Assembly: GCF_022809115.1 (NCBI RefSeq) | Contig: NZ_JALGBH010000002.1 | Coordinates: forward strand, 558,001 to 622,000 | DNA from: Pedobacter montanisoli | Lineage (GTDB): Bacteria > Bacteroidota > Bacteroidia > Sphingobacteriales > Sphingobacteriaceae | Direction of reading: 5' to 3' | DNA: 64,000 bases | Shown: in pieces, positions 59,904 through 64,000 of the stretch | Layout: each line of letters begins with the position of its first letter | Numbering within the stretch: position 1 is the first letter of the stretch | The notes under the pieces: generated by a model | Databases searched by the model: none | Told to the model about the DNA's origin: nothing | What the model saw: only the letters and a program-made list of their open reading frames with translations | Position numbers and translations under genes: made by a program

Positions 59904-60518
59904 TTAAGCAAGGTTTATATGCTGAGCAGCTTCCTTTATGCCGCTTTTGTCAAGATTTTTCAGTTGCGGAATACGTCCGAGAAAAGGAAGGTTTGTATAA
60001 TTCAAGATATAACTTTGACTTTCCGCATTCTCTTCCCCACAAAAAAGAATGCCTTTAATCTTTATGCCATGCTGTTTAAGCGTATTTATGGTAAGCAGGG
60101 TGTGATTGATGCTGCCCAAATAATTACTGCTTACCACAATGGTTTCTAAGTTAAGATGGGTAATCAGATCTAAGATAAGATCTTTGTCATTTAAGGGTAC
60201 CATCAATCCACCGGCACCTTCAACAATTAAAGAACGCGTTGTTTCGGGTAAAGAAAACTGATCTAAAGTAATTTCTATTTCATCTAATTTAGCTGAAAGA
60301 TGAGGGGATAAGGGTTGGCTAAGGCGGTATGTTTCAGGATGGATAACAGTTTGGCTATTACTGATCAAGCTTTCAATAGTTAAGCTATCGCTTTGGTCTA
60401 AATCTCCAGATTGGATGGGTTTCCAGTAATCGGCATTTAATTTTTCTACCAATACGGCACTGGCTACGGTTTTACCTATTCCGGTTCCAATTCCGGTAAC
60501 AAAATATTTATTATTCAT
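59904..60518 (-). CDS. bioD: Dethiobiotin synthetase
   Basis: ATP-dependent carboxylation of 7,8-diaminopelargonate to dethiobiotin, the penultimate step of biotin synthesis. The 204-aa length is normal. P-loop GIGTGIGKT at 9-17, PIQSGDLDQSD with the substrate-binding lysine replaced by the local KPIQSG, and VEGAGGLMVPL. The start overlaps the end of bioF by 8 bp, giving a bioF-bioD operon. The other bio genes are not in the window. Confidence 0.95.
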   Translation of the reverse strand: MNNKYFVTGIGTGIGKTVASAVLVEKLNADYWKPIQSGDLDQSDSLTIESLISNSQTVIHPETYRLSQPLSPHLSAKLDEIEITLDQFSLPETTRSLIVEGAGGLMVPLNDKDLILDLITHLNLETIVVSSNYLGSINHTLLTINTLKQHGIKIKGILFCGEENAESQSYILNYTNLPFLGRIPQLKNLDKSGIKEAAQHINLA

Positions 60519-61638
60519 GTGATTTTAGTTTTGAAATAAGCCCTTCAATGGCTTCAGGTGTGTTGAAGCTATGTAGGCAAATTCTTAATCGTTCTGTACC
60601 TTTAGATACAGTAGGACTTAAGATGGCCCTGACATCATAGCCTGCTTCTTGCAGATAAAGAGCCATACCTCTAGCTTTTTCTGCGCTACCTAAAATAATG
60701 GTTTGTATTGCACTTAAACTATCTATACAAGACCCTTTAAGTGTAGAAGTCAGTTTTCTATATAAAGCGATGTTTTGATACAGGTTTTGCTGGTAATTTT
60801 GTTCTGTGAGTAGAGCATAAGCGGCTCTTATACTCATAATACCATGCAAAGGCATTGCGGTAGTATAGATAAAAGAACGGGCAAAATTAATAAGGTAATT
60901 TCTCAGGTTAAGACTACCTAAAACAGCAGCTCCATGACATCCCAAAGCCTTACCAAAAGTAACTACGCAGGCAAATATTTTATCGTTTAATCCATTTTGA
61001 TGAACCAAACCTCTGCCATAATCTCCAAAAACACCAATAGCGTGGGCCTCGTCAACAATGAGATGGGCACCGTATTTTTCGCAGGTTTCATAAATACTCT
61101 CTAAAGGAGCCATATCGCCATCCATAGAATATATGCTTTCTATTACCACATAGATTGTACCTTTTGCTTTTTGTAGCTTTAATTCAAGATCATGAATATT
61201 GTTATGCTTAAATTTTAGCCTGTCGGCAAAACTTAACCTGGCACCATCAATTAGACTGGCATGTGTAAGTTCATCATAAATAATGGTATCGCCACGTTGA
61301 CCCAAAGAGGAGAGCAGCCCTAGATTGGCATCGTAACCCGAATTAAATATCAGCGCACTTTCAGTTTCATGAAAACGGGCAATGAAATTTTCTGTTTCTT
61401 CGGTAAATTTTCTGTTTCCGGTTAATAACCTGGAGCCACCAGAACCATTTTCAGCTATTCCTTTTTGTTGCTCAAGGGCTTCGATTTTATCTTTTAACAA
61501 AGATGATTTGGCGAAGCCTAAATAATCATTTGAACAAAAGTCAATAAGGTTGGGATTAGAAACAGATAAGCAGCGTAAGTTGTGAGATTGTTTACGTTCT
61601 TCTAATTTTTTAATCAGAAAATCTTCTGCCTTTTTCAT
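60511..61638 (-). CDS. bioF: 8-amino-7-oxononanoate synthase (AONS)
   Basis: PLP-dependent condensation of pimeloyl-ACP or CoA with L-alanine. ATG 61638 gives 375 aa; a TTG two codons earlier is less likely. NPNLIDFCSNDYLGFAKS near the start, then GSGGSRLLTGNRKFTEETENFIARF, then LIVDEAHAIGVFGDYGRG, and PLP lysine K230 in TFGKALGCHGAAV. Fits AONS more than the related KBL because of the bioD neighbour. Confidence 0.93.
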   Translation of the reverse strand: MKKAEDFLIKKLEERKQSHNLRCLSVSNPNLIDFCSNDYLGFAKSSLLKDKIEALEQQKGIAENGSGGSRLLTGNRKFTEETENFIARFHETESALIFNSGYDANLGLLSSLGQRGDTIIYDELTHASLIDGARLSFADRLKFKHNNIHDLELKLQKAKGTIYVVIESIYSMDGDMAPLESIYETCEKYGAHLIVDEAHAIGVFGDYGRGLVHQNGLNDKIFACVVTFGKALGCHGAAVLGSLNLRNYLINFARSFIYTTAMPLHGIMSIRAAYALLTEQNYQQNLYQNIALYRKLTSTLKGSCIDSLSAIQTIILGSAEKARGMALYLQEAGYDVRAILSPTVSKGTERLRICLHSFNTPEAIEGLISKLKSHE

Positions 61639-61651
61639 CAGCAATTTGTAC

Positions 61652-62377
61652 TTATCTTTTATAAGACCTGAACCAGCTGTTTATTTTCATTTGTATAACA
61701 CCCAGAAAAGCTTCCCTGAAAATTTTTGTGCTCATTTTTGAGGTGCCTTCTGTACGATCGGTAAAGATAATGGGAACTTCAACTACATTAAAACCATACT
61801 TAATGGCTGTAAATTTCATTTCAATCTGGAAAGCGTAGCCTACAAACTTAATCTTATCTAAAGGTATAGTTTCCAAAACAATCCTTCTGTAACATTTAAA
61901 ACCGGCAGTAGCATCTTGTATTTGTATGCCTGTAATAAATCTTACATACATTGAAGCGAAATAAGACATCAATACCCTGCCCATAGGCCAGTTTACCACA
62001 TTAACGCCTTTTACATACCTTGAACCTATAGCTACATCTGCACCGTTTATACAGGCTTCTCTCAATCTCACCAGATCATCAGGATTGTGAGAAAAATCGG
62101 CATCCATTTCAAAAATATATTCATAATTGTGACTGAGTGCCCATTTAAAGCCATGAATGTAAGCAGTACCTAAACCCAATTTTCCGCTGCGCTGTTCTAA
62201 TTGTAAACCTGTAAATTCTTTTTGCAAGTCTTGTACAATGGTAGCTGTACCATCCGGAGAACCATCATCAATGATCAGCACATCTATATCGGCATTTAAG
62301 GAAAAAACTTTCCTGATGATGCGTTCAATGTTTTCTTTCTCGTTATAAGTAGGGATGATTACAAGGCTGTTTGACAC
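61652..62377 (-). CDS. Polyprenol-phosphate mannose synthase-like glycosyltransferase (GT2)
   Basis: A 241-aa cytosolic glycosyltransferase. LVIIPTYNEKENIERII at the start, then LIIDDGSPDGTATIVQ, then FEMDADFSHNPDDL with the metal-binding DxD, GSRYVKGVNVVNWP, and FTDRTEGTSKMSTKIF, all typical for dolichol-phosphate-mannose synthase-type GT2 enzymes. No membrane domain, like the short DPM1 form. The start is GTG. It probably makes polyprenyl-phosphate sugar for protein or lipid modification. Lies between bioF and the POT transporter; the 13-bp gap to bioF suggests cotranscription. Confidence 0.92.
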   Translation of the reverse strand: MSNSLVIIPTYNEKENIERIIRKVFSLNADIDVLIIDDGSPDGTATIVQDLQKEFTGLQLEQRSGKLGLGTAYIHGFKWALSHNYEYIFEMDADFSHNPDDLVRLREACINGADVAIGSRYVKGVNVVNWPMGRVLMSYFASMYVRFITGIQIQDATAGFKCYRRIVLETIPLDKIKFVGYAFQIEMKFTAIKYGFNVVEVPIIFTDRTEGTSKMSTKIFREAFLGVIQMKINSWFRSYKR

Positions 62378-62420
62378 GGGATGTATTTATATTTCTAACC
62401 GACGAAATTAGCTATTAAAA

Positions 62421-62453
62421 ACTAAAAGCCCCAAACAAATATTCGAGGCTTTA
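62421..62453 (-). terminator. Probable terminator of the POT transporter gene
   Basis: AAAGCC...GGCTTT inverted repeat leading to TTTTAGTTTTT on the minus strand, just past the transporter gene. Confidence 0.6.
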
Positions 62454-62474
62454 GTTAAATGATGTTAAAATCTA

Positions 62475-64000
62475 TTAATGTATGCCATGCATCCATTTAC
62501 GCAATAACGGGTTAAGCAAGAAAAGTATCAATCCGGCTACCACAGGAATAAACGTAAAGATCAGGAAGAAAATCGAAATAGAATAAGTAGAACTAATGTA
62601 ATCGATTAAACCACCTGTTTTGCCAGCCAGCCAGTTACCTATAGCTGTACAGGTAAACCAGAAGCCAAACATTAAGCCTACAAATTTGGCAGGAGCCAGT
62701 TTACTTACATAAGATAAACCTACAGGAGAAACACAAAGCTCTCCAATGGTGTGGAACAAATAAGCAAATATTAACCAGAACATGCTTACTTCGGCAGTGG
62801 TTGCACCTTTAGGAATGTTCATGCCGCCATAAGCCAGTCCGGCAAAGCCTAAACCAACAAAGATTAAACCGAAGGCAAACTTAACCGGTCCGCTTGGATT
62901 GATCTTGGTTTCCCATAATTTAGAGAAAACGGGAGCAAGGGCAACAATAAAGAACGAGTTCAAAATACCAAACCACGAGGCAGGAACTTCTGTATTTACG
63001 GCATTAAATTCTTTTTGGATCTTCCAGATGGCTAAAATCCATATAATGAAAAAACTCAGTCCTGTGAAAATAATGGTTGCAGGGTATTTGCTAAATATTT
63101 TCTTGCCTAAGCCCAGTAAAACCACTGTAACAGCTATAAGTGGAAATATGGTTAACAATGCATCAGACCATTTAAATAAAGTAGCTGTAGAACCTGTAAG
63201 GTTACGTAAGGTGTAATCTTTGGCAAAGATGGTCATAGAACCTCCGGCCTGCTCAAATACCATCCAAAAGAAAATGGTAAAAATAGACAGTACCCCAATA
63301 ACCCACATACGTTGGTTAACTACTTTGCTTGGCAATTCACCATCGCTGGCCGCTTCTTTGTTGTTATTCTTGATTACATTGATACCTATTTTACCAAAGA
63401 TTTTTTGGCCAAAATAGAATTGCAACATACCAAAGAACATAAAAATACCTGCTAAACCAAAGCCCCAGTGCCATCCTATTTTCTCACCTACATATCCACA
63501 CATTAAAATGCCTAAAAAGGCACCTGAGTTAATACCCATATAAAAAATGGTGTATGCAGCATCTTTCTTTTTTTCGCCAGAAGCAGGATATAACTGACCC
63601 ACCATTGATGAAATATTCGGTTTGAATAAACCATTACCTGTGATCATTAAAAATAGACCTAGATAGAAAAAGTTAGAATTAACACCTTCTAAAGCCATAG
63701 ATGCATGACCCAAAGTCATGATCAATGCCCCTAAAATAATGGCTTTACGATAACCAGTAAGCCTATCAGCAATATAACCACCTAAAATAGGGGTAAGGTA
63801 AACAAGACCAGTGTACCAAGAATACAGGTTAAGCGCCTCAGGACGTGTCCAGCCCCAACCACCTTTACTGATTTCACTTACCAAAAACAGCGTAAGTAAA
63901 GCACGCATGCCGTAGTAACTAAAGCGTTCCCACATTTCGGTGAAAAACAATACAAAAAGGCCCACTGGATGCTGAATAAGCTTAGCTTGTTCAATACCCG
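62475..64000 (-). CDS. POT/PTR-family proton-dependent oligopeptide transporter (N-terminus cut by window edge)
   Basis: An MFS-type inner-membrane importer of di- and tripeptides. The frame is open through base 64000 (the codons before GLFVLFF read IEQAKLIQHPV), so the true start lies outside; an internal GTG at 63965 is not the start. Family marks: TEMWERFSYYGMRALL (ExxER), GGYIADRLTGYRK, and FYMGINSGAFLGILMCGYVGE. About 12 to 14 hydrophobic helices. No neighbour suggests the substrate. Confidence 0.95.
   Translation of the reverse strand, partial: GIEQAKLIQHPVGLFVLFFTEMWERFSYYGMRALLTLFLVSEISKGGWGWTRPEALNLYSWYTGLVYLTPILGGYIADRLTGYRKAIILGALIMTLGHASMALEGVNSNFFYLGLFLMITGNGLFKPNISSMVGQLYPASGEKKKDAAYTIFYMGINSGAFLGILMCGYVGEKIGWHWGFGLAGIFMFFGMLQFYFGQKIFGKIGINVIKNNNKEAASDGELPSKVVNQRMWVIGVLSIFTIFFWMVFEQAGGSMTIFAKDYTLRNLTGSTATLFKWSDALLTIFPLIAVTVVLLGLGKKIFSKYPATIIFTGLSFFIIWILAIWKIQKEFNAVNTEVPASWFGILNSFFIVALAPVFSKLWETKINPSGPVKFAFGLIFVGLGFAGLAYGGMNIPKGATTAEVSMFWLIFAYLFHTIGELCVSPVGLSYVSKLAPAKFVGLMFGFWFTCTAIGNWLAGKTGGLIDYISSTYSISIFFLIFTFIPVVAGLILFLLNPLLRKWMHGIH

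Noticed and set aside
62899..63417. Open frames on the plus strand opposite the POT transporter
   Set aside because: They are antisense shadows of a well-conserved membrane protein and have no coding character of their own.

Overview
The window looks like a chromosomal segment of a Bacteroidota bacterium of the family Sphingobacteriaceae, with Pedobacter or a close relative as the best guess. This rests on low GC content, Bacteroidota-type promoters (TTTG, about 19 bp, then TAnnTTTG), a TonB-dependent receptor paired with a GLPGLI protein, ECF sigma, BlaI/M56, SatD/DUF3307 and AraC/DUF6597 genes, and many Bacteroidota-style signal peptides. I had no database access, so the genus is an inference.

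Left flank (1-20.2 kb), ordinary core and accessory genes: a manganese uptake operon (mntR-mntH, mntH cut by the window edge), an Lrp/AsnC regulator, a thioredoxin-like/uracil-DNA glycosylase pair, small enzymes and regulators, lysS, an ECF sigma factor with a membrane partner, a dicarboxylate symporter followed by two tandem paralogous membrane-anchored proteins, a BlaI/M56-peptidase pair, a TonB receptor/GLPGLI operon, and a choloylglycine-hydrolase-family enzyme. A palindrome TACGA-N5-TCGTA lies both before blaI and before the GLPGLI/TonB operon, suggesting that BlaI controls both.

Central accessory island (20.5-48.2 kb). It begins with a 270-aa protein of unknown function and a convergent protein carrying a Cys/His peptidoglycan-enzyme-like motif plus a peptidoglycan-binding domain. 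Next comes an ATGA-coupled trio: a 711-aa protein, a 979-aa protein with a hydrophobic middle and a C-terminal HExxE...AH putative metallo-toxin, and a 201-aa putative immunity protein. A REP-type (Y1/HUH) transposase with hairpins and direct repeats follows. Then come two giant proteins (2103 and 1650 aa), three phage-tail-fibre-like paralogues that share an N-terminal domain of about 137 residues but have different C-termini, a glycosyltransferase-like gene between two of the fibres, and an Ig/PKD-like protein. None of the large proteins has a visible signal peptide, and I see no tail tube, sheath, baseplate, capsid, portal or terminase gene. I read the island as an orphan fibre/adhesin-plus-toxin module, possibly loaded on a contractile or other delivery device encoded elsewhere. 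This is the best candidate for an undescribed system. A stand-alone AAA+ ATPase follows with its own promoter.

Right flank (49.2-64 kb): DUF3307-satD, two class-C-beta-lactamase-like serine hydrolases, a DJ-1/PfpI protein with an NAD(P)-dependent epimerase, an AHSA1-like gene that lacks a normal start codon, a YdeI-like protein, an S41 peptidase, a TlpA-like thioredoxin, tRNA-Lys, bioF-bioD, a dolichol-phosphate-mannose-synthase-like glycosyltransferase and a POT peptide transporter cut by the right edge. Two pairs of TATAGA-N8-TCTATA sites, each pair spaced exactly 29 bp, precede satD and the DJ-1 gene and look like one regulon. Short dispersed hairpin repeats sit in several intergenic gaps of both flanks.
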